Program-made: the position numbers and the translations under genes
Origin: Qipengyuania qiaonensis
GTDB lineage: Bacteria > Pseudomonadota > Alphaproteobacteria > Sphingomonadales > Sphingomonadaceae
Assembly (NCBI RefSeq): GCF_019711515.1
Contig: NZ_JAIGNO010000010.1
Location: 35,687 to 99,686, forward strand
Direction of reading: 5' to 3'
Length of the DNA: 64,000 nt
The notes under the pieces: generated by a model
Told to the model about the DNA's origin: nothing
Database searches by the model: none
What the model saw: the letters and a program-made list of their open reading frames with translations, nothing else
In this document: piece by piece, positions 44,963 to 54,962 of the stretch
Position numbering within the stretch: the first letter of the stretch is position 1
Layout of the letters: the number at the start of each line of letters is the position of its first letter

Positions 44963-46279
44963 ATGGCCAGCATGCCCTACGAAATCATTGGCGGAACGCG
45001 CGATCCGCTTACTAGCCTTGCCGATCAGGCACAGGCTCGCGAAGCAATCGCGCAGTGGCAACGCGATTGGCCGCACAGCACCATCCCATGCCCCATGCAC
45101 GCCATGCTCATCACGCTGGGCCGGATCGACACGGTGAACGTCGCCTTCGGCGAAAGCGCCGGCGACGGCGCACTGGTAGAGATCGCGCAGCGGATCAAGC
45201 ATTTCGCAGCAGACGAACTCGAAAGCAGCAGCGCGTGGATTGCCGCGAGGTTGGGCGGTGGCAGCTTCCTGCTGGCGGCGCGCCAGGAATGCAGTCGCGA
45301 GCGCTGGCAATGGCTGGCCGAGGCGCTGGCCGATGCAATCGCTATGCCGATTGCCAATCCCGAAGGTGGGGCAAGCCTGCGCTTGTGGCCGCGACTGGCA
45401 TTGATGAGGGTTACGGAAAACGACGATGCGGACAGCGTGCTTGATCGTCTATCTGAGGTTGCCGCCCGCATGCGCGATAGCAATCGGCGGCGCATCGACT
45501 GGTCCGCCGGTGAAGTAGCACGGTCGGGGCGCTCGAACCAGCAGCTAGAGGCGGATTTGCTGGCCGCGATCGATCGGGATGAGATCGAGATCCTGTTTCA
45601 GCCGCAATATGCCCTCGATGACGATCGGCTGATCGGCGCGGAAGCACTGGCCCGCTGGGAACATCCGGTCATAGGAAGGATCGGAGCAGGAACGCTGTTC
45701 CAGATCGCGGAGCGCGCCGATCACGTCGCCCATCTTTCGCGGCATATTGCCAGGCGCGCCCTTGAGGAGGCGTTGAAATGGCCAGAGTCTCTGCGGCTTT
45801 CACTCAACATCACGCCTGTCGATCTTGCTGCCGAAAACTTCGCGATCGATTTCGCGCGCATGGCGGAAAGGACGGGCTTTTCGCTCGGACGCATCACGCT
45901 CGAGATCATCGAACAGGTTCTGCTCGCCGATCTCGATCGCGTCAGCCGCGTCCTCGATCAATTGAAGCTCTTCGGCATACGGATTGCGCTCGACGATTTC
46001 GGTGCTGGGTTCTGCAATTTTCGATATCTGAAAGTGCTGCCGATCGACTGTATAAAGCTCGACCGGTCCATGCTCGATGGGGTGCTCGATGACGAGCGCG
46101 ACCTCGCCGTCTTTCGCGCGATCATGGCTATGGCCGACGCGCTCGACCTCAAAGTACTCGTTGAGGGTGTAGAGAACGAGGCGCAGCGTGATCTGGCTCG
46201 CGCTGAAGGATGCGAATCCTACCAGGGCTTCTTCCGGGCCAAACCAATAGCTCCGGGTGAGTTCCTCAAGCTTACATGA
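44963..46279 (+). CDS. c-di-GMP phosphodiesterase (EAL) with degenerate GGDEF domain
   Basis: Cytoplasmic 438-residue protein. Residues about 50-180 form a GGDEF-like domain in which the active loop reads GGGSF, so cyclase activity should be lost. Residues about 190-435 form an EAL domain whose catalytic set appears complete: GAEALARWEHP, SLNITP, ITLEIIEQ, ALDDFGAGFCNF, IKLDRSML, VLVEGVEN and YQGFFRAKP. Predicted to hydrolyse c-di-GMP, possibly tuned by GTP binding to the degenerate domain. There are no membrane helices or sensory domain. It is convergent with mfd, with only two bases between the stops. Confidence 0.9.
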   Translation: MASMPYEIIGGTRDPLTSLADQAQAREAIAQWQRDWPHSTIPCPMHAMLITLGRIDTVNVAFGESAGDGALVEIAQRIKHFAADELESSSAWIAARLGGGSFLLAARQECSRERWQWLAEALADAIAMPIANPEGGASLRLWPRLALMRVTENDDADSVLDRLSEVAARMRDSNRRRIDWSAGEVARSGRSNQQLEADLLAAIDRDEIEILFQPQYALDDDRLIGAEALARWEHPVIGRIGAGTLFQIAERADHVAHLSRHIARRALEEALKWPESLRLSLNITPVDLAAENFAIDFARMAERTGFSLGRITLEIIEQVLLADLDRVSRVLDQLKLFGIRIALDDFGAGFCNFRYLKVLPIDCIKLDRSMLDGVLDDERDLAVFRAIMAMADALDLKVLVEGVENEAQRDLARAEGCESYQGFFRAKPIAPGEFLKLT

Positions 46280-46281
46280 GC

Positions 46282-49200
46282 TTAAGCTGCAACCTTTTCA
46301 TACTGTCGCGATTTCTTGACGATGCCTGAAAGGCCCTTTGTCAGCTGGAACAATCCATTGAGGCGGCTTTCCGGAGAGCCCCAGGCGCGGCCTATGACCA
46401 ACTTCATGTCGGGCCGCAGTTTCGCGGTGCCCTGCAGCCTGTCCACATAGGCGAGGAGGCCGACGGGATCGGGGAAATCGTCGTTGTGGAAGGTAACGAG
46501 CGTACCCTGCGCGCCGACATCGATCTTGGCTATATTCGCTTTGATCGCCTGGTGCTTTATTTCGATCAGGCGGACGAGGTTGGCGGTGGCGGGCGGCAGA
46601 TCTCCGAAGCGGTCGATCATTTCGGCCGCGAGCGCCTCGATCTCGGCCTTGTCCGGGGCATCGTTGAGGCGACGGTATAGCGCCATGCGCACGGCGAGGT
46701 CGGGGACGTAGTCTTCAGGGATCATGATCGGTGCATCGACGGTGATCTGAGGGCTGATTTTTTCCGGCTTGTTCGCCAGTCCCAATTCGCCCGCCTTGGC
46801 GGCCAGGATCGCGTCTTCCAGCATCGACTGGTAGAGTTCGAAACCGACTTCGCGGATATGGCCCGACTGTTCGTCGCCCAGCAGATTGCCTGCACCGCGA
46901 ATATCGAGATCGTGGCTTGCCAGCTGGAAACCTGCGCCGAGGCTGTCGAGGTCGCCCAGTACCTTCAGCCGCTTTTCCGCCACTTCGGACAGCTGCGTGT
47001 CCTGCGCGTAAGTAAGGTAGGCGTACGCGCGCAGTTTCGAACGGCCGACACGCCCGCGCAGTTGATATAGCTGGGCAAGACCGAAGATATCGGCGCGGTG
47101 GATTATAATGGTGTTCGCGCTGGGCAGATCGAGCCCGCTTTCGACAATCGTCGTGGCGAGAAGCACATCGTATTTGCCCTCGTAGAAGGCGCTCATTCGC
47201 TCTTCGATTTCGCCCGCACCCATCTGGCCGTGCGCGGCGACGAATTTCACTTCCGGAACGTTATCATGCAGCCAGTCGGAAATCTGCTCCATGTCGGAAA
47301 TGCGGGGCACCACGATGAAGCTCTGCCCGCCACGATGATGTTCGCGTAGCAGCGCCTCGCGCATGACCATGTCATCCCATTCCATCACATAGGTGCGCAC
47401 AGCGAGACGGTCGACCGGCGGCGTCTGGATGGTCGAGAGTTCGCGCAGGCCGGTCATCGCCATCTGTAACGTGCGTGGGATGGGCGTAGCGGTGAGCGTC
47501 AGCATATGCACGTCGGCGCGCAATTGCTTGAGCTTTTCCTTGTGCGCAACACCAAAGCGCTGCTCCTCATCGACGATGACAAGGCCGAGGTTCTTGAACT
47601 TCGTCTGCTTCGACAGGATTGCATGGGTGCCGACGACGATATCGACCTGACCATTGTCGAGTCCCTCCCGGGTTTCCTTCATTTCGCGTGCGGGGACGAG
47701 GCGTGAAAGCCTGCCAATTTTGAGCGGAAAGCCATTGAAGCGGTTAGCGAAATTCTCGAAATGCTGACGCGCAAGCAGAGTGGTGGGCGCCACTACCGCA
47801 ACCTGTTGACCGTTCATTGCTGCGACAAAGGCAGCGCGCAGCGCGACCTCGGTCTTGCCGAAGCCGACATCGCCGCACACCAGGCGATCCATTGGCTTGC
47901 CGCTTTCGAGATCGGAAAGAACGTCGGCGATGGCCCGATCCTGATCGTCGGTCTCCTCATACTGGAAACGGTCGAGGAACTGGTTGTAAGGTCCGTCTTC
48001 AATCTCCAGCACCGGCGCCTTCTTCAGAGCGCGTGCGGCGGCGACATGCATCAATTCTCCGGCAATCTCGGTGATCCGTTCCTTGAGCCGCGCGCGACGC
48101 TTCTGCCAGGCTTCGCCGCCCAGCCGGTCGAGCATGACGGCTTCCTCGCTGCTGCCATAGCGGCTGAGCACATCGATATTCTCTACCGGAATGAAGAGCT
48201 TGTCGCCGCCCCTGTATTCCAGCTGGACGCAATCGTGCTTCGACTTGCCAACCGCGATGGCTTCGAGGCCGAGATATTTGCCGATGCCGTGTTCGGTATG
48301 GACGATGAGATCGCCGACGCTGAGTGCCTGCAATTCGGCGAGGAAGGCATCGGCATCCTTGCGCTTCCTTTTGCGGCGCACCAGCCGGTCGCCTAGAATG
48401 TCCTGCTCGGTCAGCAGTTCCATCTCGTCATTGGCGAAACTTGCCTCGATTGGCAGAATCAGAGCCGCAGGCTTGCCTTTGGCCGACAGACCCAGCGCTT
48501 CCTGCCAAGTTTCGGCCATCTGTACCGGCGTGCCGGCTTCATCGAGGATTGATGCAATGCGCGAGCGGCTGCCCTTGGAATAGGCGGCCAGAAGCGGGCG
48601 TTTGCCGGACTTCGACAACGATTTCAGATGCTCCGCCAGGATCGGATAGACATTATCGCCGCGGGCACGTTCGGGAGCGAAATCGCGGCCCGAGCGGAAG
48701 CCGAAGTCGATCACCGTGTCGCTTTCGGGCTCGTCGAAAGGCGTCGCGCGGTGGGTGGGTGCATCGGCAAGGGCTCGTTTGAACTCATCGCCCGTCAAAT
48801 AGAGCGCCTCCGGCTTCAGAGGACGATAGTTGCCTTTGGCCTGACCGGTAATGGCTGTGCGTTGCTCAAAGTAGTCGGAGATGTCCTTGACGCGTTCGTC
48901 GGCTGCAGCGAGCGCAGCCTGATCCACGACCACAAGGTCATCCTTGCCGATATGGTCGAACAGCGTCGCCAGCTTCTCCTCGAAGAGCGGCAACCAGTGC
49001 TCCATCCCGGCGAGGCGCCGTCCGTCGCTCACAGCCTCGTAGAGCGGGTCCTGCGTCGCATTGGCGCCGAACATCTCGCGGTAACGACTACGGAAGCGCT
49101 TGATGCTGTCCTCGTCGAGCAGCGCTTCGCTGGCGGGCAGGAGCAGATGCGACTGTAGCTTGCCGGTGCTCATCTGCGTGTTGGGATCGAAGGTCCGAAG

Positions 49201-49773
49201 GCTTTCCAGCTCGTCCCCGAAGAAATCGAGGCGCAGCGCCTCGTCCATGCCGCTGGGGAAGATATCGACGATAGAGCCGCGCACGGCATATTCGCCCTTG
49301 TCGATCACGGTATCGGTGCGGCTGTATCCCTGGCGCTGGAACAGGGCGGAGAGACTTTCGCGTCCGATCTCAATCCCCGCCCTGAATTCCCGCACACTCT
49401 CGCGTATGCGAAAGGGTGTGAGGACACGCTGCAGCACTGCATTGGCCGTAGTTACGACGAGTTGAGCCTTGGCCTTGCCCGCTTGCAGGCGATGTAGTGC
49501 GGCCAGCCGCCTTGCGCTGATCGACAGCGCGGGGCTCGCCCGGTCGTAGGGGAGCGAATCCCAGGCGGGAAATTCGATGACTTCGAGTTCAGGCGCGAAA
49601 AAGGCGGCGGCATCGACAATCCCGCGCATCGCCGCATCGTCGGGTGCGATGAATACGGCGCGACCGGTGCTCGCCCGGGTGAGGTCCGCCATCACCAGCG
49701 GCTGCGCACCGCGAGCGACCTGTGCTAGCGTAAGCGGGTGTTTCGATTTCAGAATACGGGACAGGTCGGGCAT
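46282..49773 (-). CDS. mfd: Transcription-repair coupling factor
   Basis: Translocase that removes stalled RNA polymerase at lesions and recruits UvrA. The 1163-residue product has an N-terminal UvrB-homology region (about 1-340), a CarD-like RNA-polymerase interaction domain ([19 protein letters not shown] ... [13 protein letters not shown]), a RecG-like motor with Walker [17 protein letters not shown], box [11 protein letters not shown] and AGTPIPRT-type [14 protein letters not shown], and a C-terminal TRCF domain. The ATG at 49773 ([11 protein letters not shown]) is preferred to the frame opening at 49812. Confidence 0.97.
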   Translation of the reverse strand: MPDLSRILKSKHPLTLAQVARGAQPLVMADLTRASTGRAVFIAPDDAAMRGIVDAAAFFAPELEVIEFPAWDSLPYDRASPALSISARRLAALHRLQAGKAKAQLVVTTANAVLQRVLTPFRIRESVREFRAGIEIGRESLSALFQRQGYSRTDTVIDKGEYAVRGSIVDIFPSGMDEALRLDFFGDELESLRTFDPNTQMSTGKLQSHLLLPASEALLDEDSIKRFRSRYREMFGANATQDPLYEAVSDGRRLAGMEHWLPLFEEKLATLFDHIGKDDLVVVDQAALAAADERVKDISDYFEQRTAITGQAKGNYRPLKPEALYLTGDEFKRALADAPTHRATPFDEPESDTVIDFGFRSGRDFAPERARGDNVYPILAEHLKSLSKSGKRPLLAAYSKGSRSRIASILDEAGTPVQMAETWQEALGLSAKGKPAALILPIEASFANDEMELLTEQDILGDRLVRRKRKRKDADAFLAELQALSVGDLIVHTEHGIGKYLGLEAIAVGKSKHDCVQLEYRGGDKLFIPVENIDVLSRYGSSEEAVMLDRLGGEAWQKRRARLKERITEIAGELMHVAAARALKKAPVLEIEDGPYNQFLDRFQYEETDDQDRAIADVLSDLESGKPMDRLVCGDVGFGKTEVALRAAFVAAMNGQQVAVVAPTTLLARQHFENFANRFNGFPLKIGRLSRLVPAREMKETREGLDNGQVDIVVGTHAILSKQTKFKNLGLVIVDEEQRFGVAHKEKLKQLRADVHMLTLTATPIPRTLQMAMTGLRELSTIQTPPVDRLAVRTYVMEWDDMVMREALLREHHRGGQSFIVVPRISDMEQISDWLHDNVPEVKFVAAHGQMGAGEIEERMSAFYEGKYDVLLATTIVESGLDLPSANTIIIHRADIFGLAQLYQLRGRVGRSKLRAYAYLTYAQDTQLSEVAEKRLKVLGDLDSLGAGFQLASHDLDIRGAGNLLGDEQSGHIREVGFELYQSMLEDAILAAKAGELGLANKPEKISPQITVDAPIMIPEDYVPDLAVRMALYRRLNDAPDKAEIEALAAEMIDRFGDLPPATANLVRLIEIKHQAIKANIAKIDVGAQGTLVTFHNDDFPDPVGLLAYVDRLQGTAKLRPDMKLVIGRAWGSPESRLNGLFQLTKGLSGIVKKSRQYEKVAA

Positions 49774-49823
49774 CGTGTTCCTTAGCGTTCCTTCGCGCGC
49801 AGCGTTCCGCACACGTACGATTG

Positions 49824-49847
49824 CCCCCTGCCCGAACGGGAAGGGGG
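49824..49847 (-). terminator. Hairpin between mfd and sdhE
   Basis: CCCCCT (49824-49829) pairs with AGGGGG (49842-49847) and CCC (49831-49833) with GGG (49838-49840) around GAAC, with an outer TTGC/GCAA pairing. It lies 43 bases after the sdhE stop and before the mfd start; there is no T-run, so termination is possible rather than certain. Confidence 0.4.
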
Positions 49848-49889
49848 TACGGCAATGGTGGTGACGAGATAGGCGCTAGCGCCCGCCGG

Positions 49890-50168
49890 TCAACGCGGAA
49901 TATCGACGTAGTCGAGCTGTTGCATGGCTTCGATCAATGCTCCCTGGAAGCGCGGCGGGGTCGGCTGGGTCTTCAGGGCCCAGGCCATGACATCGACGTC
50001 GTCTTCCTCGAGCAGGGCTTCGAACCAGGCGAGTTCTTCCTCGCCCCAGCTTTCATGGTAGCGATCGAAGAAGCCGCCGATCATGTAATCCGCTTCGCGC
50101 GTGCCGCGGTGCCAGGCACGAAATTTGGCGCGCTGCTTGCGGCCTTCGAAGGTGAGGAGATCGGGCAT
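49890..50168 (-). CDS. sdhE: FAD assembly factor SdhE
   Basis: Small protein that promotes covalent flavinylation of succinate dehydrogenase subunit A (the Sdh5/SdhAF2 family). The 92-residue product has the signature RGTREADYMIGGFFD, matching the RGxxE core, and the following EELAWFEALLEEDDVDVMAWAL helices. The ATG at 50168 (MPDLLTFEGRK) gives normal length; the frame is open to 50351, but that extension reads through a palindromic repeat. Upstream of mfd on the same strand. Confidence 0.92.
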   Translation of the reverse strand: MPDLLTFEGRKQRAKFRAWHRGTREADYMIGGFFDRYHESWGEEELAWFEALLEEDDVDVMAWALKTQPTPPRFQGALIEAMQQLDYVDIPR

Positions 50169-50206
50169 GGGAAGCGAGTAAGGCAGTTGTGCCCGCCCAT
50201 CAACAG

Positions 50207-50303
50207 TCATTGCGACCGACGCGAAGCAATCCATGAAGTGGCGATGAGATTGTGGAGATCGCTCGTCATGGATTGCCGCGTCGCTCCCGGCTCCTCGCAA
50301 TGA
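50207..50303. repeat. Palindromic intergenic repeat (CATTGCGA...GCAATCC type)
   Basis: Left arm starting CATTGCGACCGACGCGAAGC with AATCCATGA, and right arm ending GGCTCCTCGCAATG with TCATGGATTGCCGCGTCG, are imperfect reverse complements around a roughly 25-base centre. This is the pattern of the short dyad repeats found dispersed between genes in many sphingomonads and other proteobacteria. It separates divergent sdhE and recG. Confidence 0.7.
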
Positions 50304-50331
50304 GGGACGGAAGTTGCTAGCGCATGCAATC

Positions 50332-52395
50332 ATGCGCCCCGAAATCCTCAATCCGCTGTTCGCCGAGACGGAAACGCTGGAAGGTGTAGGGCCAAAGCTG
50401 AAGAAGCCGCTCGACCGGTTGGGGCTGACGCGGGTGCGCGACCTCGACTATCACCTGCCAGAACGCTTCGTGACGCGTCGCGCGGTGCAGAATGTCGACG
50501 AGGCGGGCGAGGGCGAGCAGATCGTCGTCAAGCTCACCATCACCGAGCATCGTAGCGGTCGTTCCCCGCGCGCGCCCTACCGCGTGCTGGCGCAGGACGG
50601 CATCGGCAATGTGCTGGCGCTGACCTATTTCGGGCGCGCCTCCTACACGGCGAAGAAGCAGCTACCGGCGGGCGAAACGCGCTGGGTAGCGGGCAAGCTG
50701 GAACGCTTCGGGGACATGTTGCAGATCGTTCACCCCGATCATGTCGTCCAGGAGGGGGAAGAGACGCTGCAGCGGCTGTGCGAGCCGGTTTATCGGCTGT
50801 CGGAAGGGCTGACCCAACCAAAGGTTGCGGGCCTGGTAGAACAGGCGCTCGTCCGTTCGCCCGAGCTGCCCGAATGGATCGATGGCTCGCAACTCGACAG
50901 GGAAGGTTGGCCCGGCTGGCGCGACGCCCTGGCGCTGGCCCACAAGAGCGAGAACGCGAAAGCACGCGACCGGCTGGCCTATGACGAACTGCTTGCCAAC
51001 AGTCTCGCGCTGATGCTCGTCCGCGCGGACAACCGCAAGCGCAAGGGTCAGCCGCTTCATGGCGATGGTGTCTACCGGAGCAAGCTCGATCTGCCGTTTC
51101 CGCTGACGGGGGTGCAGAAGCGGTCGATCGCCGAGATCGAGGGCGATCTGGCCCAGGAAGCGCCGATGCTCCGCCTGCTGCAAGGCGATGTGGGCGCGGG
51201 CAAGACGGTCGTCGCGCTCGAAGCGATGCTGATCGCGGTGGAGGCCGGGGCTCAGGCTGCCCTGCTGGCGCCGACCGAGATATTGGCTCGCCAGCATTAC
51301 GACAGCCTGCGCCGCATGGCCGAGCCGACCGGCGCACGGGTCGCGCTCCTGACAGGGCGTGACAAGGGTCGGGCACGCGAGGCGACGCTGATGGGCCTCA
51401 TCGATGGCGGCATCGACATAGTCATCGGGACGCATGCGATTTTCCAGGACGCGGTAGCCTACCGCAATCTCGCCATGGTGGTGATCGACGAGCAGCATCG
51501 GTTCGGTGTCGGGCAGCGACTCATGCTAGCGAGTAAGGGCAAGCGCGCGCCGCATGTACTGGCGATGACGGCGACCCCGATCCCGCGCACGTTGACGCTG
51601 GCACAATATGGCGAGCTCGATGTCAGCAAGCTCGACGAATTGCCGCCCGGAAGGCAGGCGATCGACACGGTCGTGATGGGACAGGGCAGGATCGGTGCCC
51701 TGGTCGAGCGGCTGGCCGCCCAGATTGCCGAGGGACGGCAGGCCTATTGGGTGTGCCCCATGGTCCGCGAGATGGATGGGGCCGAGGAAATCGCTGCCGC
51801 CGAAGCTCGTTATGCGGCGCTGAAAGAGCGCTTTGGAAACGACGTCGTGATGGTCCACGGGCAACTCGCGCCCGACACCAAGGACGCGGCGATGGACCGC
51901 TTCGCGCGCGGCGATGCGAAGCTGCTTGTGGCGACGACCGTGATCGAGGTCGGTGTCGACGTGCCCAATGCGACCTTGATGGTGATCGAACAGGCCGAAC
52001 GGTTCGGGCTTGCCCAGCTTCACCAGCTGCGCGGGCGTGTCGGACGCGGGAGCGAGAAGTCGTTCTGCGTCCTCCTCCACGGCGACATGCTATCCGAAAC
52101 CGCCCAGAAACGTCTGGCCCTGATGCGCGAATCGCAGGATGGCTTCTTCCTCGCCGAGGAGGATTTGCGCCTGCGCGGTGGTGGTGAACTGCTCGGCACG
52201 CGGCAGTCGGGCGATACCCCTTTCACCGTTGCCAGCCTCGAGCAGATTACCGAGCTATTGCCCAAAGCCCATGACGACGCCCGCCTGCTGATGGAACGTG
52301 ATGGCGGCCTGGAAGGAAAGCGCGGCGAAGCGGCACGGGTGCTGCTGTATCTGTTCGAACGCGATTTCGGAGTAAAGACGCTACGAGGGGGCTAG
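50332..52395 (+). CDS. recG: ATP-dependent DNA helicase RecG
   Basis: Branch-migrating helicase for stalled forks and recombination intermediates. The 687-residue product has an N-terminal wedge domain (LDYHLPERFVTRR, OB fold about 60-150), Walker A LLQGDVGAGKTVVALEAML, box II VIDEQHRFGVGQRL, motif [20 protein letters not shown], and C-terminal motifs IEVGVDVPNATLM and [12 protein letters not shown]. The ATG at 50332 is chosen; a TTG at 50314 in the same frame is the alternative. The stop overlaps by three bases the stop of the convergent fructosamine kinase-like gene. Confidence 0.97.
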   Translation: MRPEILNPLFAETETLEGVGPKLKKPLDRLGLTRVRDLDYHLPERFVTRRAVQNVDEAGEGEQIVVKLTITEHRSGRSPRAPYRVLAQDGIGNVLALTYFGRASYTAKKQLPAGETRWVAGKLERFGDMLQIVHPDHVVQEGEETLQRLCEPVYRLSEGLTQPKVAGLVEQALVRSPELPEWIDGSQLDREGWPGWRDALALAHKSENAKARDRLAYDELLANSLALMLVRADNRKRKGQPLHGDGVYRSKLDLPFPLTGVQKRSIAEIEGDLAQEAPMLRLLQGDVGAGKTVVALEAMLIAVEAGAQAALLAPTEILARQHYDSLRRMAEPTGARVALLTGRDKGRAREATLMGLIDGGIDIVIGTHAIFQDAVAYRNLAMVVIDEQHRFGVGQRLMLASKGKRAPHVLAMTATPIPRTLTLAQYGELDVSKLDELPPGRQAIDTVVMGQGRIGALVERLAAQIAEGRQAYWVCPMVREMDGAEEIAAAEARYAALKERFGNDVVMVHGQLAPDTKDAAMDRFARGDAKLLVATTVIEVGVDVPNATLMVIEQAERFGLAQLHQLRGRVGRGSEKSFCVLLHGDMLSETAQKRLALMRESQDGFFLAEEDLRLRGGGELLGTRQSGDTPFTVASLEQITELLPKAHDDARLLMERDGGLEGKRGEAARVLLYLFERDFGVKTLRGG

Positions 52396-53198
52396 AAACC
52401 CAGCCGCTTCAGATCCCGCTCCGCCGCTGCGCGATAACTTGGGCCGAACAGGCGTATATGGACGAGCCACATCCACAGACGATAGACCGGAAGCCTCTTC
52501 CGCCAGCCTGGCGTGAGGCCTAGCCGGTCGAACAAACGTTCTGGCGGACTGTCGAAGACCGTCATTGCGGCGGCATCGACCTCGCGATCGCCATGGTAGG
52601 CGCACGGATCGATCAGCCAGGCAGTGACCCCGTCCCAGACGATATTACCGCCCCAAAGATCACCATGGACGAGCGAAACCGGCGGTTGATCGGGAATGAT
52701 ATCTCCCAGCTTATCGGCAAGCGCCGCCACTCGGCGGGCAAGCTCCGGATCGAGGTCGAAAACATGGCAGAGAAGGCGGTTCTCGCGCCAGAAATCGACC
52801 CAGCTCGCGCTGTAGGCGTTCGGGACTTTAACGTGGTGAAATCCATAGTCCTCGGCCCAACCATATAGCCGATCGGACGATACACGGGAAAGGGGTACAA
52901 GAGCGTCTGCAATGGCCAGCCAGGCTGCTTCGTCGAACGGGAATGACGGGCCGATGTCCTGAAGGAAAAGCCAATTATCGCCTGTTGCCATTACCTCCGG
53001 TGCGGGGGCGCCGGACTTGCGAATGGCCCCGAGCATTCGGGCTTCGCGCTCGATCAGCGGGCCACTTTTAGCGATGCAGGTGAAGCCGTCGGGAAAACGC
53101 AGCCTGCTCGCACCGGATATGTCCCCGCCTGCCAGCGGTTCGACAGCCGCAGGTCGCAAGCCGATCAGTGCCTTCGCAGCTTCGTCAACCGTCGTCAT
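52392..53198 (-). CDS. Fructosamine kinase family protein
   Basis: Kinase-fold protein of the fructosamine/ketosamine-3-kinase family, which in characterised members phosphorylates protein-bound or free glycation adducts so that they decompose. The 268-residue product has GGDISGASRLRF near the N-terminus, the catalytic loop SLVHGDLWGGNIVW and metal site LIDPCAYHGDREVDAAAMTVF. Its start overlaps the 3' end of the phosphatase gene by 14 bases, so the two are one transcription unit. Deglycation as the role is by family only. Confidence 0.87.
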   Translation of the reverse strand: MTTVDEAAKALIGLRPAAVEPLAGGDISGASRLRFPDGFTCIAKSGPLIEREARMLGAIRKSGAPAPEVMATGDNWLFLQDIGPSFPFDEAAWLAIADALVPLSRVSSDRLYGWAEDYGFHHVKVPNAYSASWVDFWRENRLLCHVFDLDPELARRVAALADKLGDIIPDQPPVSLVHGDLWGGNIVWDGVTAWLIDPCAYHGDREVDAAAMTVFDSPPERLFDRLGLTPGWRKRLPVYRLWMWLVHIRLFGPSYRAAAERDLKRLGF

Positions 53199-53658
53199 CG
53201 CGGAGTATCGCGATCAGTGCCTCGGCGGCCATCGACACATCGTCCCACGTGTCGCGAAAATTGTCCTCGCCGCCATACCACGGGTCCGCAACTTCGCGCC
53301 CCTCCTGTCCGGGGACGATATCCATCAGCAGCGACACCTTGGCATTGCCGTCGCCAGGGTCGACGCGGGACATATTGGCCATGTTCGATCGGTCCATTCC
53401 CAGAATCCGGTCGAACCGGTGAAAATCATCGGAACTCAGTTGCCGGCCGCGATAGCTCGAAATGTCGATCCCGTGTCGCTGGGCTTCTTCGATGCTCCGG
53501 GGATCGGGTGGTTCGCCAACATGGTAATTGGCCGTTCCCGCGCTATCGACTTCGATGTCGAGCCCCGCTTCCTCGGCCGCCTTGCGAAATGCGGCTTCGG
53601 CCAAGGGTGAGCGGCAGATATTGCCGAGACATACGAACAGGACGCGGTGTTTTTCCAT
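53185..53658 (-). CDS. Low-molecular-weight protein-tyrosine phosphatase
   Basis: Cysteine phosphatase of 157 residues. The P-loop CLGNICRSP (CX5R with Cys10) lies at the N-terminus and the general-acid loop VADPWYGGEDNFRDTWDD near residue 120, both as expected for the family. Targets may be phosphotyrosine proteins or phosphoarginine/sugar phosphates. It is encoded with a fructosamine kinase homologue. A stable hairpin ends four bases before its ATG and no clear Shine-Dalgarno is outside it. Confidence 0.93.
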   Translation of the reverse strand: MEKHRVLFVCLGNICRSPLAEAAFRKAAEEAGLDIEVDSAGTANYHVGEPPDPRSIEEAQRHGIDISSYRGRQLSSDDFHRFDRILGMDRSNMANMSRVDPGDGNAKVSLLMDIVPGQEGREVADPWYGGEDNFRDTWDDVSMAAEALIAILRDDDG

Positions 53659-53662
53659 GAGA

Positions 53663-53693
53663 TGCGCCTAGGCGGCAATTGCCGCTGGGCGCA
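53663..53693 (-). promoter_or_regulatory. Double hairpin between the GGDEF gene and the phosphatase start
   Basis: TGCGCC (53663-53668) pairs with GGCGCA (53688-53693), enclosing the perfect palindrome GCGGCAATTGCCGC (53672-53685). It begins four bases after the GGDEF stop on the minus strand and ends four bases before the phosphatase ATG. It could terminate the first gene or occlude initiation of the second. Confidence 0.5.
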
Positions 53694-53697
53694 AGCA

Positions 53698-54897
53698 TCA
53701 CGCGGCGAGGCGTACCTGGTTCCGGCCCCCGGTTTTTGCATCGTAAAGAGCGGCATCCGCCCGAGCCATGAGATGGTCGATCTCGTCTCCTGCCTGAAAT
53801 TCGGCAATCCCGATGCTGGCGGTGAAGGGAATGATCGAATCGCACGCGACGACCGGACTGCCGGCTATCGCCTCACGCAATCGTTCGCAAACGATGCGGG
53901 CGGTTTCCATATCCGCGCGCGGCAGGATGACGGCGAATTCCTCTCCTCCGATCCGGCCGACGAGATCGCGTTTGCGCAGGGCGGAAAGCGCTCGAACTCC
54001 GACCTCCCTTATCACGGCGTCTCCGGCCGGATGGCCGAACCGGTCGTTGATGCGCTTGAAATGATCGATATCGAAAATTGCGACGCTCAGGGTTCGTGTG
54101 GGATCTGCTTCGGCGCGGGCGATCGATCGTTCGAGCGCTTCCATGAAACTCCGGCGATTGGGCAGGGCGGTGAGCATGTCCGTCGACGCGACGCGCTGAA
54201 GTTCGCGTCGTGCAGCATTTTCCGCCGCCAGCGCGCGCCGAACGAAGAATGTCGCAAATATCGAAAGCGCCAGAAGGAGAAGGCCCACCGCGGCAAGAAT
54301 GTACTGATAGCGTTCGTTCGACGTGGCCCTCACGTGCGCGAGATGGTTGCGTTCCTGGAGCAGTTGACGTTCGACCGTCATCAGGCCTTCGATTTCGCGC
54401 AGGATTGCCTCGATCGCATCCTTGTCGTTGCGACGCCGGATATAAAAGATCGCTTCTTCGTGTCGCCCGGTTTGTTGGTGCTCGATCATGGCTTCGAGAA
54501 CGGTATTGAGAGTGTGGAATTCGTTGCGCATGTTCGCGAGCCGCTGTTGCTGCTCGGGATTGTCGGCGGTCAGTTCCAGCAGGCGGGCATAGCTGTTGGT
54601 CGTGTTTGCCCGGCCGTCATAATAGGGCTCCAGAAATTCTTCGTCGTTCGTCAGCAGAAAGCCGCGTTCTCCGCGCAATTGCTGAAGAGAGGCGGTGCGC
54701 AACTGGTCCGCCTCGAGCAGAACTTCGAGCGTATGCACTTGCCATTCTCGTGCGGCGCTGCGCTCCTGCGAGGAGCGAAATGCGCTCCAACTCGCACCGG
54801 CCAGGAGCAGGGCGAGCAGGGCCACACAGGCAATCAGGAAATAGCTCCGCCAATCCGACCGATTTGTGCGCCGGACGAGCTGTTTTGCGATCCACAT
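53698..54897 (-). CDS. CHASE3-GGDEF diguanylate cyclase
   Basis: Membrane-bound c-di-GMP synthase. The 399-residue product has membrane helix 1 (YFLIACVALLALLLAGASWSAF), a periplasmic CHASE3-type helical sensor (about 40-190; LQQLRGERGFLLTNDEEFL is typical), membrane helix 2 (YILAAVGLLLLALSIFATFF), then a GGDEF domain. The active loop reads GRIGGEEFAVIL and should be catalytic. RKRD five residues upstream forms the inhibitory RxxD site for product feedback. DMLTALPNRRSF and FDIDHFKRINDRFGH are conserved. It likely acts oppositely to the EAL protein at 44963. Confidence 0.92.
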   Translation of the reverse strand: MWIAKQLVRRTNRSDWRSYFLIACVALLALLLAGASWSAFRSSQERSAAREWQVHTLEVLLEADQLRTASLQQLRGERGFLLTNDEEFLEPYYDGRANTTNSYARLLELTADNPEQQQRLANMRNEFHTLNTVLEAMIEHQQTGRHEEAIFYIRRRNDKDAIEAILREIEGLMTVERQLLQERNHLAHVRATSNERYQYILAAVGLLLLALSIFATFFVRRALAAENAARRELQRVASTDMLTALPNRRSFMEALERSIARAEADPTRTLSVAIFDIDHFKRINDRFGHPAGDAVIREVGVRALSALRKRDLVGRIGGEEFAVILPRADMETARIVCERLREAIAGSPVVACDSIIPFTASIGIAEFQAGDEIDHLMARADAALYDAKTGGRNQVRLAA

Positions 54898-54962
54898 CGG
54901 GCGGGGTCCCTTTTGTCTTCCCCTCCCATGCCACGACCGTGGTTAACGGACGGCTAAATTCG

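Noticed and set aside
49777..49790. GTTC...GTTC repeat just upstream of mfd, like a second LexA box
   Set aside because: The spacing is six bases (CTTAGC), not the seven of the alphaproteobacterial consensus, so I do not call it an SOS site.
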